Shown piece after piece: positions 9,245-18,495 of a stretch of DNA of 64,000 nucleotides (position 1 is the stretch's first letter; every line of letters begins with the position of its first letter). Origin of the DNA: Bacteroidota bacterium (lineage in GTDB: Bacteria > Bacteroidota > Ignavibacteria > Ignavibacteriales > Ignavibacteriaceae); the NCBI GenBank assembly GCA_021815405.1, contig JAKAGV010000001.1, positions 434,001 to 498,000 of the forward strand. Reading direction: 5' to 3'. A model generated the notes under the pieces. It was not told where the DNA came from and made no database searches. It worked only from the letters and a program-made list of their open reading frames with translations. The position numbers and the translations under genes are program-made.

Positions 9245-10014
9245 GGTGGAAGTTTCTAAATACGGGATTTAATACTGGCGCTTTTAACATGGCACTGGAT
9301 ATTCATCTTTCAAAAACTTGCCGTCAAGATGAAGCTTTTATAAGATTATACAGATGGGATCCATATTGCATTTCATTAGGTGCTAACCAGGATTATAATT
9401 CAATCAATTCATCAAAAGCTGCGAAAGACAATATCGATATAGTTAAGAGACCGACAGGCGGAAGGGCAATACTTCATGCCGAAGAATTAACTTACTCGGT
9501 AGTTATTCCGCTTGAAGAAAATTCTTCTGCAAGAAATATTTACAGTGAAATAAATCTTGCTCTTGCCGAAGGCTTGAACATTTACGACAAAAGATTAAGC
9601 GGCGTAGAACTTGAAAACATTCAGCCGGACTTTAGAAATTTTTATAAAGAAGAAAAAAGCATTGCCTGCTTTGCAGTACCAGCAAAAAGTGAATTAAAAT
9701 TTGACGGAAAGAAACTTGCAGGCAGCGCTCAAAGGAAGATGGGTAACGTAATACTTCAGCACGGTTCAATTCTTTGTGGAGAATATCATAAAAAGATAAT
9801 TGATTATTTAAATTCAAATGACGAAAACATTGCAAGCGTAGCTGAAGCTTTAGAATCGACTGCCAATATCAAACAGATTACCGGAAAAGAAGTTGATTAC
9901 AATATTCTTTGCGATTCAATTAAAGACGGCTTCAGCGCTTACTTCAAAATTAAATTTGAAGATTCTGAAAAAGACAAACATTTTGCGGTTGAAAACGAAT
10001 CATTATATGTTTAA
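9241..10014 (+). CDS. Octanoyltransferase / lipoate-protein ligase family (LipM-like)
   Basis: This is a BPL/LplA/LipB-fold enzyme that attaches an octanoyl or lipoyl group to carrier-protein lysines. The motif KRPTGGRAILH (about residues 70-79) is the acyl-adenylate/acyl binding loop. The lysine in GKKLAGSAQ (about residues 156-164) is the conserved catalytic lysine of the fold. Cys143 in ACFAVPAKSE sits where LipM octanoyltransferases carry their acyl-thioester cysteine, so LipM activity is favoured over ATP-dependent ligation. At 257 residues it lacks the accessory C-terminal domain of LplA. It is coupled to lpxA by a 4-bp overlap. The exact donor is inferred. Confidence 0.82.
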   Translation: MRWKFLNTGFNTGAFNMALDIHLSKTCRQDEAFIRLYRWDPYCISLGANQDYNSINSSKAAKDNIDIVKRPTGGRAILHAEELTYSVVIPLEENSSARNIYSEINLALAEGLNIYDKRLSGVELENIQPDFRNFYKEEKSIACFAVPAKSELKFDGKKLAGSAQRKMGNVILQHGSILCGEYHKKIIDYLNSNDENIASVAEALESTANIKQITGKEVDYNILCDSIKDGFSAYFKIKFEDSEKDKHFAVENESLYV

Positions 10015-10044
10015 TCTTCATTAAGAAATAAAAAAGAAATTTTT

Positions 10045-10860
10045 ATGAGCACCGAAAAAGAAATTAAACGAGTAACAACTAAAACACTTGCGTTAATGAA
10101 GAAGAAGGGGGTCAAGATCTCTTCATTAACAGCATACGATTATATGACCGCAAAAATTTTGGATGAAGCGGGAATAGATGTTATACTGGTTGGAGATTCT
10201 CTAGCCAATGTTTTCCAGGGCAACGATACAACACTGCCGGTAACTATGGACGAAATGATTTATCATACCAAAGCTGTTGCGAAAGGAATTTCCCGCGCAA
10301 TGCTCGTAGTCGATTTACCGTTCATGTCGTATCAACTAAGTATTGATGAAGGCTTTAGGAATGCCGGAAGAATTATGAAGGAAACATCGGCAGGTGCTGT
10401 AAAGCTTGAAGGCGGTATTAGAGTCGCAGATACAATAAAGAAAATTACCGATGCGGGAATACCAGTAATGGGACATATCGGTTTAACTCCTCAAAGTATT
10501 TATCAGTTTGGAAGCTACCGCGAAAGAGGCAAGACTGAAGAAGAAGCCGAAGAAATTTTCCGTGATGCAAAAGCTGTGGAAGAAGCCGGAGCATTTTCAA
10601 TAGTACTTGAAAAAATTCCTGCTTCGCTTGCAAAGAAAATTACTAGCGAATTAAAGATTCCGACAATTGGGATCGGCGCGGGAGTTCATTGCGACGGGCA
10701 AATACTCGTCTCGCCGGATATGCTTGGCTTGTACGTTGATTTCCGTCCGCGCTTCGTACGCCATTATGCGGAGCTGAACAAAGAAATTTCCGAAGCGGTG
10801 AAAAAATATATCGAGGATGTTAAGGAGACGAAATTCCCGAGCAAAGAAGAAAGTTATTAA
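10045..10860 (+). CDS. panB: 3-methyl-2-oxobutanoate hydroxymethyltransferase
   Basis: PanB transfers a hydroxymethyl group from 5,10-methylene-tetrahydrofolate to ketoisovalerate, the first step of pantothenate synthesis. Family motifs are [16 protein letters not shown], the metal-binding [27 protein letters not shown] and [14 protein letters not shown] with the late Asp-Met-Leu-Gly. The length of 271 residues is typical. It follows the LipM-like gene by 30 bp and is the last gene of the run. No panC or panD is nearby. Confidence 0.96.
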   Translation: MSTEKEIKRVTTKTLALMKKKGVKISSLTAYDYMTAKILDEAGIDVILVGDSLANVFQGNDTTLPVTMDEMIYHTKAVAKGISRAMLVVDLPFMSYQLSIDEGFRNAGRIMKETSAGAVKLEGGIRVADTIKKITDAGIPVMGHIGLTPQSIYQFGSYRERGKTEEEAEEIFRDAKAVEEAGAFSIVLEKIPASLAKKITSELKIPTIGIGAGVHCDGQILVSPDMLGLYVDFRPRFVRHYAELNKEISEAVKKYIEDVKETKFPSKEESY

Positions 10861-10923
10861 CATATCGCATCCATATCTTAATCGCGCTCTTTCAACCGGA
10901 GTCTGATCCGCTTCCGGTAAAAA

Positions 10924-11003
10924 TCTTACACGTACTCGTAATTTTGAAAGATAGTGATAATAGTCGAGTAAGATTACGATTAAGATTACGAGCATGAGTA
11001 AGA
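10924..11003. repeat. Imperfect inverted repeat with 7-nt-like words
   Basis: A 19-bp arm at 10924-10942 pairs with 10985-11003 with three mismatches. The loop contains further copies of the words taagat and attacga. It lies between panB and the propeller gene, and its right arm overlaps the first possible start codon (10994) of the latter. It may be a terminator for panB or a mobile intergenic repeat. Confidence 0.5.
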
Positions 11004-12139
11004 ATAAAATTATGAGAAGAATATTCCCCGTACTAATTTTCATTTTAACATCATATCAAGCAGCATTTCCTCAAGTTTCATCTGAAAATTTTCTTAATGG
11101 CGTTTCCATTACCGGCATTACGAAATATGGAGATTATCTATGGATTGCTACATACGGAAATGGTATCTACCGTTATTCAATTAAAGAAGATAAATGGTGG
11201 AACTACTCAACAAGACGGAACAATTTAAATAACGATTTTTTTTACTGCATTGCGGTAAGCAGATATTACGTTTGGGCAGGCGCAGTTAACGGTCTCTATA
11301 CTTTAAATTTGAGAAAAGACGAATGGCAAAACAGAAAATTTGCACTTGGTGGAGAGATGGGAAACTGGATACGCTCGCTTTGCTACGATCCGCAACAGAA
11401 TGTCCTTTGGATTGGTAGGTTTCAGAACTTGACTAAGCTTGAAGTCGGCAGACAAAAATACAGTGACCGCATGCTGATGCAAAATAACGATGCAAAGACA
11501 AACACGATAAAAGCCATTAAGCTGGACGGTGACAGCCTTGTCTGGTTCGGGACTGAAGCCGGTGTGTTTAAGTACAGGAAAAGAATGAGCATGGACAACA
11601 GAGACGCATGGCAGTTTATCAATAACAAAGACGGTGGATTTTTAGGTGAAGGAGAAGCTGTCTCAATTTCCGATATGCTGTTTGATCCTGAATCTGTCTG
11701 GTTTGGAACAGATGAATTTATAACAATAAAAGATCCGAAGTTTAATCTCGGAGGAATTTTTCGTTACAACAGAAAAAGAACATGGAATGAAGTTACGGTT
11801 AGAAATGGTTTACCCGGAAACGGAGTTTATTGCCTTGCAAGAACCGGAAATAAAATTTGGGCTGGTGTCTATTCGTTCGATAAAAGCAGTAAAAAAGATT
11901 ACGGCAGGGGATTAGCATTGATTGACAGGGTGACTATGAAAGTTACTAACGTGGACTTGAATGAGCTTCAGCTAAACTCATCTAAAATTACATGCCTTTT
12001 ATTTGACGGCACAAATATGTGGATTGGAACCGACGACGGCTTGTGCAAAGTTTTAATTGAAAATCCTCTCGCAAGATGGACACTGAAAAAGCCGGAACAA
12101 GTTGAGCAAGAAAAACCGGTGAAGAAGAGACGAAGATGA
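10994..12139 (+). CDS. Secreted beta-propeller protein (Reg_prop-like repeats)
   Basis: This is a 381-residue exported protein with a signal peptide ending near FPQVSS. It has repeated blades with the two-component-regulator-propeller signature: GLYTL, LWIGRF, VWFGTEAGVFKY, VWFGTDEF, IWAGVY and MWIGTDDGLCKV, roughly every 40-60 residues. It lacks the histidine-kinase or output domains that usually follow such propellers, so it is probably a stand-alone periplasmic or surface binding protein. The tail is lysine/arginine-rich. An ATG at 11012 is an equally plausible start: it gives a compact signal peptide beginning MRRIF and leaves the upstream inverted repeat outside the gene. Ligand unknown. 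Confidence 0.75.
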   Translation: MSKNKIMRRIFPVLIFILTSYQAAFPQVSSENFLNGVSITGITKYGDYLWIATYGNGIYRYSIKEDKWWNYSTRRNNLNNDFFYCIAVSRYYVWAGAVNGLYTLNLRKDEWQNRKFALGGEMGNWIRSLCYDPQQNVLWIGRFQNLTKLEVGRQKYSDRMLMQNNDAKTNTIKAIKLDGDSLVWFGTEAGVFKYRKRMSMDNRDAWQFINNKDGGFLGEGEAVSISDMLFDPESVWFGTDEFITIKDPKFNLGGIFRYNRKRTWNEVTVRNGLPGNGVYCLARTGNKIWAGVYSFDKSSKKDYGRGLALIDRVTMKVTNVDLNELQLNSSKITCLLFDGTNMWIGTDDGLCKVLIENPLARWTLKKPEQVEQEKPVKKRRR

Positions 12140-12307
12140 AACTAATTTATTAAATAACCTGGAAATATATTGAAATGGGGATTTATAGCTCTTCTAATTT
12201 AAGTTTCAACTAACTACCGAGCATGATAGTCATAATCCTCTTAAAATTTTTCCGCAATAAATTTTATAATTATCTTTAATTGTAGTTTTTAAGAATTTAG
12301 GATTGTA

Positions 12308-13303
12308 ATGGTAAACCTTTCACTTAAAAGAGTTAACACTTTAAAAGCCGGCTTTAAGGATTTAAAGATTGCGGTAATCGGCGATATGATGCTTGACTGC
12401 TATTACTGGGGTGATGTAAAAAGAATTTCGCCTGAAGCGCCGGTACCGGTTGTTGAAGTAGAAAATGAGTTTTTTAGATTCGGCGGCGCTGCTAATGTCG
12501 CTTTAAATATTATTAAGCTTGGGGGCATTCCTTATCCGGTCGGCATTATCGGCTCGGATAGTTCTGGTGCAATTTTTTCATCTTTAATTAAAGAGACCGG
12601 AATTTCTAATGACGGAATAATTGTGGATGATTCAAGACCGACAACTACCAAGACCAGGGTAATTGCGGATCATCAGCATGTTGTTAGAATTGATAAGGAA
12701 AGCAAGCAGTATCTCGGTAAAGAAATGCAGCACAGAGTTTTCAATTTTATTGAAGATCACATCGAAGAGTTTGACGGAATCATTTTACAGGACTATAATA
12801 AGGGTGTGCTTGCGCCCGCTTTAATTGAGAAGGTGATTGCACTCGCTAATAAACATAAAGTATTAGTTACTGTGGATCCGAAGTACAGTAATTTCTTCCT
12901 TTATAAAAATGTAACCGTATTTAAGCCGAACAGGAAAGAAGCTGAAGATGTTTTGGGATTTAAGATCAGAACTGATGAAGAAATTTCTAAAGCCGGAAAT
13001 GAACTGCTTGAAAGACTGAATTCAAAATATGTTCTTCTTACTTTAGGCGAAGGCGGCATTGCCGTATTCGAAAAAGGTAAAGAAGAAAAGCGAATGCCGA
13101 CAAAAGCACGGAAAGTTGCTGATGTTTCCGGTGCGGGCGATACAGTTATTTCAACTTTAACGATGGCAATTGCGGCTGGTGCTAATATCCTCGAAGCTTC
13201 GTATCTTGCAAATTATGCAGGAGGATTGGTCTGCGAAGAAGTAGGAATTGTTCCTATTGAGTATGATAAATTGTTTAACACTGTTCTGGAAGAAATGGAA
13301 TGA
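12308..13303 (+). CDS. rfaE1: D-glycero-beta-D-manno-heptose-7-phosphate kinase
   Basis: This is a PfkB-family sugar kinase equal to domain I of HldE. It phosphorylates heptose-7-phosphate at O1 on the route to ADP-heptose for the lipopolysaccharide core. The family start is seen in VIGDMMLDCYYWGDVKRISPEAPVP, the substrate-side glycine pair in FGGAANVALN, and the ATP/anion-hole motif in VSGAGDTV near residue 275. At 331 residues it is complete. Its stop overlaps the start of the next gene by 4 bp, so the two halves of E. coli HldE are here two coupled proteins. Confidence 0.93.
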   Translation: MVNLSLKRVNTLKAGFKDLKIAVIGDMMLDCYYWGDVKRISPEAPVPVVEVENEFFRFGGAANVALNIIKLGGIPYPVGIIGSDSSGAIFSSLIKETGISNDGIIVDDSRPTTTKTRVIADHQHVVRIDKESKQYLGKEMQHRVFNFIEDHIEEFDGIILQDYNKGVLAPALIEKVIALANKHKVLVTVDPKYSNFFLYKNVTVFKPNRKEAEDVLGFKIRTDEEISKAGNELLERLNSKYVLLTLGEGGIAVFEKGKEEKRMPTKARKVADVSGAGDTVISTLTMAIAAGANILEASYLANYAGGLVCEEVGIVPIEYDKLFNTVLEEME

Positions 13304-13779
13304 ACGGATTAAAGACTCTCGATGAAATAAAATCAATCCGTAAAAAATTGCGCGAAGAGAAAAAGAAAGTAGTTTTCACAAACGGCTGTTTCGATCTAAT
13401 TCATGCCGGTCATGTTGATTACATGATTAAGGCGAAAGAGCTTGGCGATGTTCTGATTGTAGGATTGAACAGCGATTCTTCGGTTAGAAGAATTAAAGGC
13501 GACAAGCGCCCGATCTTAAAAGAAGGAGAGAGAGTTTTTATAATATCAAGCTTAAAGCCGGTTGATTATGTTGTTCTTTTTGATGAAGACACTCCGGCTA
13601 AATTGATTTCGGAAATCATCCCGGATATTTTAGTAAAAGGAGCGGATTGGTCTATTGAGAATATTGTGGGCAGAGATGTTGTAGAAGCCAACGGCGGCGA
13701 AGTGAAGACAATCCGTTTTGTTAATGACCAATCAACTTCCAAGATTATTAAGTACATTTTAGATAAATATAAAAGTTAA
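13300..13779 (+). CDS. rfaE2: D-glycero-beta-D-manno-heptose 1-phosphate adenylyltransferase
   Basis: This is a nucleotidyltransferase equal to domain II of HldE. It moves AMP from ATP to heptose-1-phosphate, giving ADP-heptose. The signature FTNGCFDLIHAGHVDYM contains the HxGH ATP-binding motif, and QSTSKII near the C-terminus is the usual second ATP-site motif. The length is 159 residues. It overlaps rfaE1 by 4 bp (ATGA). The phosphatase and epimerase genes of the pathway are not in the window. Confidence 0.94.
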   Translation: MNGLKTLDEIKSIRKKLREEKKKVVFTNGCFDLIHAGHVDYMIKAKELGDVLIVGLNSDSSVRRIKGDKRPILKEGERVFIISSLKPVDYVVLFDEDTPAKLISEIIPDILVKGADWSIENIVGRDVVEANGGEVKTIRFVNDQSTSKIIKYILDKYKS

Positions 13780-13968
13780 TACCTTTGGAAGGTATGTAGT
13801 ATAAATTTATAGAGTATAATTCCCTCGACACAAAGAAAATACTTTTTATACTTGGTCTTATTCCTATATACCTTATACCAATATGCCTAACGCTTGAACA
13901 AGTATCCCGGTATCTTTAACATAATTAATTTTGCAAATAACTAAAAAATAAAATGAATTAGTTACTCC

Positions 13969-16900
13969 GTGGCGGAAGAGAAAGAAAAGAAAGTTAGGAA
14001 GCGGACGCTTCTTCAGAAAACTGTAAATGTTTTCCTTTACGCGGGGATAATTGTGCTTATTATTGTCCTTATCTTTCTTGGATTCAGTCAGACTTCAACC
14101 TTCCGTGAATACTTGCGTACCACGGTATGTAATATTGTAAACAAGGAATTGAACGGTCATTTGAGCATTGGAAGAATTGACGGAACAATTTTCAGTTCGC
14201 TTGTTCTAAGGAACACTATAGTAAATATGGGTCCCGATACCTTGTTAAATGCCGGTATAGTTGAGGTGAAGGTGAGCCCTTTCCAAATATTCCTTAAAAG
14301 AATTTATATAAGAAAGGTCGCAATATCAGATACCAAAGTTTCTTTAATTGCCGATAGCAGCGGTACTCTAAATATATCAAGGCTTTTTCCACCGACTCCC
14401 AAAAATACAACTCATTCAAAGTTTCCATTTAAGATTGTTGCACCAGATATTGGATTGACAAATGTTGAATTTTCATTGAGAGATTATAATATTCCCAAAG
14501 ATAATTCCTCATATGAAAATATAAACATGCATGATTTTAAGATAAAGAATCTTAATCTCTCTGCAAGTGCAGTTGCAGATATCGGTGAGAATTCTTATGC
14601 GCTTGATATAAATAATTTTTCCTTCAACCCAAATTTAGAAGATTTCAAGCTAGAGAAACTTAGCGGCAAGTTTTACATAGACACAAATGAAGTAAAAATT
14701 AATAACTTAAGAATTCTTACCGGCGGTTCAGATATTGCTTTAACTGCAAAGATTTCAGACTTTAATCTTTTCGATAGTACTGCTTTTACAAATCTTAATA
14801 AGGCAAAAATCAGTACTGATTTAAGTGCTAAAAAATTTAACTTCGATGATCTTTCATCTTTTGTTCCGGCTGCATCTATGTTAGAAGGAACTGCTTCATT
14901 TAACCTTGTAGCTAATGGCACGTTGAAGGATCTTACTTACAATAGACTTGAGTTAAATTATTTAGACACTCATCTTGAATCTAAAGGAAAAATAACCGAT
15001 ATAATGAATGCCGGTAAAATGCATATTACTGCAAATTTTTATGATAGCCGTATTAAGGAGTCGGATGCTGCCAAACTTTTCCCTTCAATTAAAATTCCGG
15101 TAATTAAAAACTTAGATGTAGTTAATTTTGATACGCTTGTCTATGAAGGAAATCCGTTAAATTTTAAGATGAAAGCATTCCTTAGGTCAGGAGGAGGAAG
15201 CGCTAATATTAATGGCTCACTCGACTTTCGTCAGCGCGATATGATTTATGATTTGAATTTGACAACTCTAAATCTTAATCTTTCACCGCTAACTGGATTA
15301 TCGGCTATCTTTAATTCAAGAATATCGATAAAAGGCAGCGGCACTAGCACCGAAAGGATGAAAGCTTCAATTAAATTTAATGGTGACGGTTCCTATTTTG
15401 AAGGTAACCCTCTGGATTCATTGAAATTTATAGCAAATGCCGACAGTCAGAAAATTAATTTTCACTTCTTGTTGAAATCAAATTTTGCAAACGCTGACGT
15501 AATAAGTAATTTTAATTTTTCAAATAAGGACAAACCTTCTTATAAAATCAGAGGCTCATTCGGTCGTCTCAACCTTGCTGAGTTTACTCATGATTCCACA
15601 GCAAAGAGTAATCTAAACTTTAGCTTAGATGGTAGCGGAAGTAATTTCGACCCTGATAAACTTAATCTTTACTTAACGCTTGAGCTTGGCAAATCTGAGA
15701 TCCACGGAGTAAATATCGACAGCGCACGGGCGATTGCAGACATAAGAAGCGATGACAACGGCGAGCGAGTCATCAATCTGATTTCCGATCTTGCAGATAT
15801 TACTATCACGGGAAATTTCTCAACTACTCATACAATTAATCTTCTATCTAAAGAAGCCGGATATATTTCCGGTGCAGTAAAAGATAAGATAAATCAAATT
15901 CTCTATCCGGACTCTCTGTTTAACAGGCAGGTAACAAATGGGCTTGCAGTTATTAATAAAACCAAAACCAAAGCCAAGATTATTAAAACAATTTATCCGG
16001 CTACTAATTTGAAATATTATATTGAATTCAAAAATTTTGATTTGCTTTCGCTGTTGCTTGGAAGCGGAAAGATTAGCTTGAACGGTGATATGAACGGAGT
16101 AATAAAAGACACCAGCGGTAATGTTTTTATTTCTTCCAATACTAATATGGATTATTTTAGATATCTCGGAAAGAATAATATCTTTTTACTTTCTAACTTG
16201 AATCTGAATCTTAATGTTTCCAATAATATCGATTCTGTTTATTTGAAAGATATTACTGCAAACCTTACTGCTTCTTCGGATAGAATTTATGCCGGAAAAG
16301 ATTTTAAAAACTTGAGTTTAAATCTGAATTTGAAGAAAGATGTTGCAAATATTGACTTTTATGGAAGGATGGAAGACAATCTTACAAGTAATCTTTCAGG
16401 CAGATTTGATCTTACCGACAATTCAGTGCAGCTTGACTTGGATACGATGAAGATATTATACAATAACTTTTTGCTTTCCAACAAGGGAAATGTTAGTATA
16501 AATTATTCAAAAGATAATATTATTATAAATAATTTTGATTTGGCGAGAAACGGTGGGGAAATAAATTTAAGAGGAACTCTCTCCCGTTATGGAAGCCAAG
16601 ATTTGAAGATCAGTATGTCCGGCATAAGAGCTTATGATCTTTCAACAAATCTTTTCAATATGGGAAATGAAACCGCACTCGATGGCAACATCCATTTGAA
16701 TGCTGAGATTACAGGAGACTTTGCTGATCCGCTTGCTAAAGTAAATTTCGGTGTGGATAGCATTAAGTTTAAAAATAAAAATGTGGGGTTGATATTAGGT
16801 AACATAAACTATGCTGATAAAAATTTAAACGTTGATGTTCGCTTCCTGGATTCTTTGATAAATAGAAACAATCCAAAGCTGTTGGTAAGCGGAGAAATTC

Positions 16901-18495
16901 CGATTGATATTGCTTTTACAGGAGTTCAAGAAAGGTTTATAAAGGATAAGCAGATTAATTTATCTTTAACAGCAAATGATTTTGACTTAAGCCCGGTCGG
17001 GAATGCTTTTCCAAAGATAGAAAATTTAACAGGAGACGTGGCAGCAAGTTTACATCTCAGTGGAACTCCGGAAGACTTGATACCTTCTGGATTACTATCA
17101 ATAAAGAACTCATCTTTTATTTTAATGCCAAATAATATTGAGTATTCAGCCGGCATTAAACTGTCAATAAATAATAATACAGTTACAATAGATAGCTTAA
17201 TGCTTGCAAACATTCATGGGACGAAAAATGGAGGAGCTATTACCGGGACAGGCAGTGTAGGCTTGAAAAATTTTTCTATTACGTCGGTGCTTGTTAATTT
17301 GACGGGGAGCTTGAAAGTTTTGAGTGAGGAATCAAAAGCAGTCAGCCCTAGTGTTTACGGTGATCTGGTAATTCAAACGGACGGAAATATTGAATATACT
17401 ATGAGTAATGAGACTTCCTATTTAAAAGCCCCGATAATTGTTAAGGAAGCTAATCTTACCTTTCCACCAACACAGTCAGCATACCAAAGCTCATCGAACA
17501 ATTTTATTTATAGATTTGTTTCCAATGGTCCATCTAAAATTTCTACCGAGGAAGATTTCGAAAGATTGATTCGTCAATCATCAGAAGAAAATTCTAATCG
17601 CAGCGTAAGTGTACCGGCGTTAAATTCTTTATTCAATTATAGAATAAGTGTTCAAGTCCAGAATGAAGCAAAGCTGAAATTTGTTTTGTCCAGGGAACTG
17701 AACCAGAACCTTACTGCTAACTTAAGTGGAAATATTAAATATGAAAATATCGACGGCAAGACGAATGTTCAAGGTGAACTGACTTTGCTTGATGGCTCCA
17801 CTTTGGAATTCCTTAAAACTTTTGAAGCGGCAGGAACAATAAGGTTTGAAAACGATTTGAGTAATCCTTTCTTAAATATTACTGCTACTTATAGAAATTA
17901 TTATACACCGCCTGATGCAGCCGGACAGGAAGAACCTGTTGAAGTAAAAATAAAACTTAGCGGTTTATTGAAAGATCTTTCTACAAGTTTTTTGCAGGAT
18001 AAGAACAACATAAGTGTTTACGTAGGTTCAGACAATATAAATAATAATAAATCCGATCCGACAAAAACAATAAACGATGCGGTCATGTTTATATTAACCG
18101 GAAAATTTTCTACAGATATGACGCAGCAGCAGCAGTCGCAAGCAATAAATCAATCGGGTTCATTTGCTTCAAACACCGCTACATCCCTCGCTGGTTCTTT
18201 GCTTGGTATGGTAGCGCAAAAAATATCCGGTGGTTATGTTAGCAATGTTGAATTAAGAAATGTTGGCTCTACAACTAAATTTAATCTTATCGGCAAAGTA
18301 AATAAATTTCGTTATACTATCGGCGGCTCTACCGAAGTCTTTCAGGATTTAAGTCAGGTTAATATGCAGATTGAATATCCTCTGCTGCAAAATCTTCTAT
18401 TAAGATATGAAAGAAAAGAAGCGATCAACCAGACTAGTACAATTACGAATGAAATGATAAACGAGATCGGCTTAAAATATAGATTTGAATTCTAA
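13969..18495 (+). CDS. TamB-like translocation/assembly module protein
   Basis: This is a very long (1508-residue) AsmA/TamB-type protein: one N-terminal membrane anchor (about residues 25-45), then over 1200 residues of repetitive beta-strand sequence predicted to form a hydrophobic groove across the periplasm, ending in the conserved DUF490/TamB C-terminal domain and the final YRFEF. Such proteins move phospholipid to, or help assemble proteins in, the outer membrane. The start is GTG at 13969; an upstream ATG is out of frame and closed at once. The stop shares a base with the RNase R start. No separate TamA is present, but a protein with an Omp85-like barrel lies two genes on. Confidence 0.88.
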   Translation: MAEEKEKKVRKRTLLQKTVNVFLYAGIIVLIIVLIFLGFSQTSTFREYLRTTVCNIVNKELNGHLSIGRIDGTIFSSLVLRNTIVNMGPDTLLNAGIVEVKVSPFQIFLKRIYIRKVAISDTKVSLIADSSGTLNISRLFPPTPKNTTHSKFPFKIVAPDIGLTNVEFSLRDYNIPKDNSSYENINMHDFKIKNLNLSASAVADIGENSYALDINNFSFNPNLEDFKLEKLSGKFYIDTNEVKINNLRILTGGSDIALTAKISDFNLFDSTAFTNLNKAKISTDLSAKKFNFDDLSSFVPAASMLEGTASFNLVANGTLKDLTYNRLELNYLDTHLESKGKITDIMNAGKMHITANFYDSRIKESDAAKLFPSIKIPVIKNLDVVNFDTLVYEGNPLNFKMKAFLRSGGGSANINGSLDFRQRDMIYDLNLTTLNLNLSPLTGLSAIFNSRISIKGSGTSTERMKASIKFNGDGSYFEGNPLDSLKFIANADSQKINFHFLLKSNFANADVISNFNFSNKDKPSYKIRGSFGRLNLAEFTHDSTAKSNLNFSLDGSGSNFDPDKLNLYLTLELGKSEIHGVNIDSARAIADIRSDDNGERVINLISDLADITITGNFSTTHTINLLSKEAGYISGAVKDKINQILYPDSLFNRQVTNGLAVINKTKTKAKIIKTIYPATNLKYYIEFKNFDLLSLLLGSGKISLNGDMNGVIKDTSGNVFISSNTNMDYFRYLGKNNIFLLSNLNLNLNVSNNIDSVYLKDITANLTASSDRIYAGKDFKNLSLNLNLKKDVANIDFYGRMEDNLTSNLSGRFDLTDNSVQLDLDTMKILYNNFLLSNKGNVSINYSKDNIIINNFDLARNGGEINLRGTLSRYGSQDLKISMSGIRAYDLSTNLFNMGNETALDGNIHLNAEITGDFADPLAKVNFGVDSIKFKNKNVGLILGNINYADKNLNVDVRFLDSLINRNNPKLLVSGEIPIDIAFTGVQERFIKDKQINLSLTANDFDLSPVGNAFPKIENLTGDVAASLHLSGTPEDLIPSGLLSIKNSSFILMPNNIEYSAGIKLSINNNTVTIDSLMLANIHGTKNGGAITGTGSVGLKNFSITSVLVNLTGSLKVLSEESKAVSPSVYGDLVIQTDGNIEYTMSNETSYLKAPIIVKEANLTFPPTQSAYQSSSNNFIYRFVSNGPSKISTEEDFERLIRQSSEENSNRSVSVPALNSLFNYRISVQVQNEAKLKFVLSRELNQNLTANLSGNIKYENIDGKTNVQGELTLLDGSTLEFLKTFEAAGTIRFENDLSNPFLNITATYRNYYTPPDAAGQEEPVEVKIKLSGLLKDLSTSFLQDKNNISVYVGSDNINNNKSDPTKTINDAVMFILTGKFSTDMTQQQQSQAINQSGSFASNTATSLAGSLLGMVAQKISGGYVSNVELRNVGSTTKFNLIGKVNKFRYTIGGSTEVFQDLSQVNMQIEYPLLQNLLLRYERKEAINQTSTITNEMINEIGLKYRFEF

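Noticed and set aside
10651-11043. 130-codon minus-strand frame over the end of panB
   Set aside because: Crosses panB, an intergenic inverted repeat and the next gene start; no ribosome site or motif.
13780-13968. Inverted repeats with ATATACC/TTATACC words before tamB
   Set aside because: Pairing is short and interrupted; repeats are suggestive but below the level at which I would list a feature.
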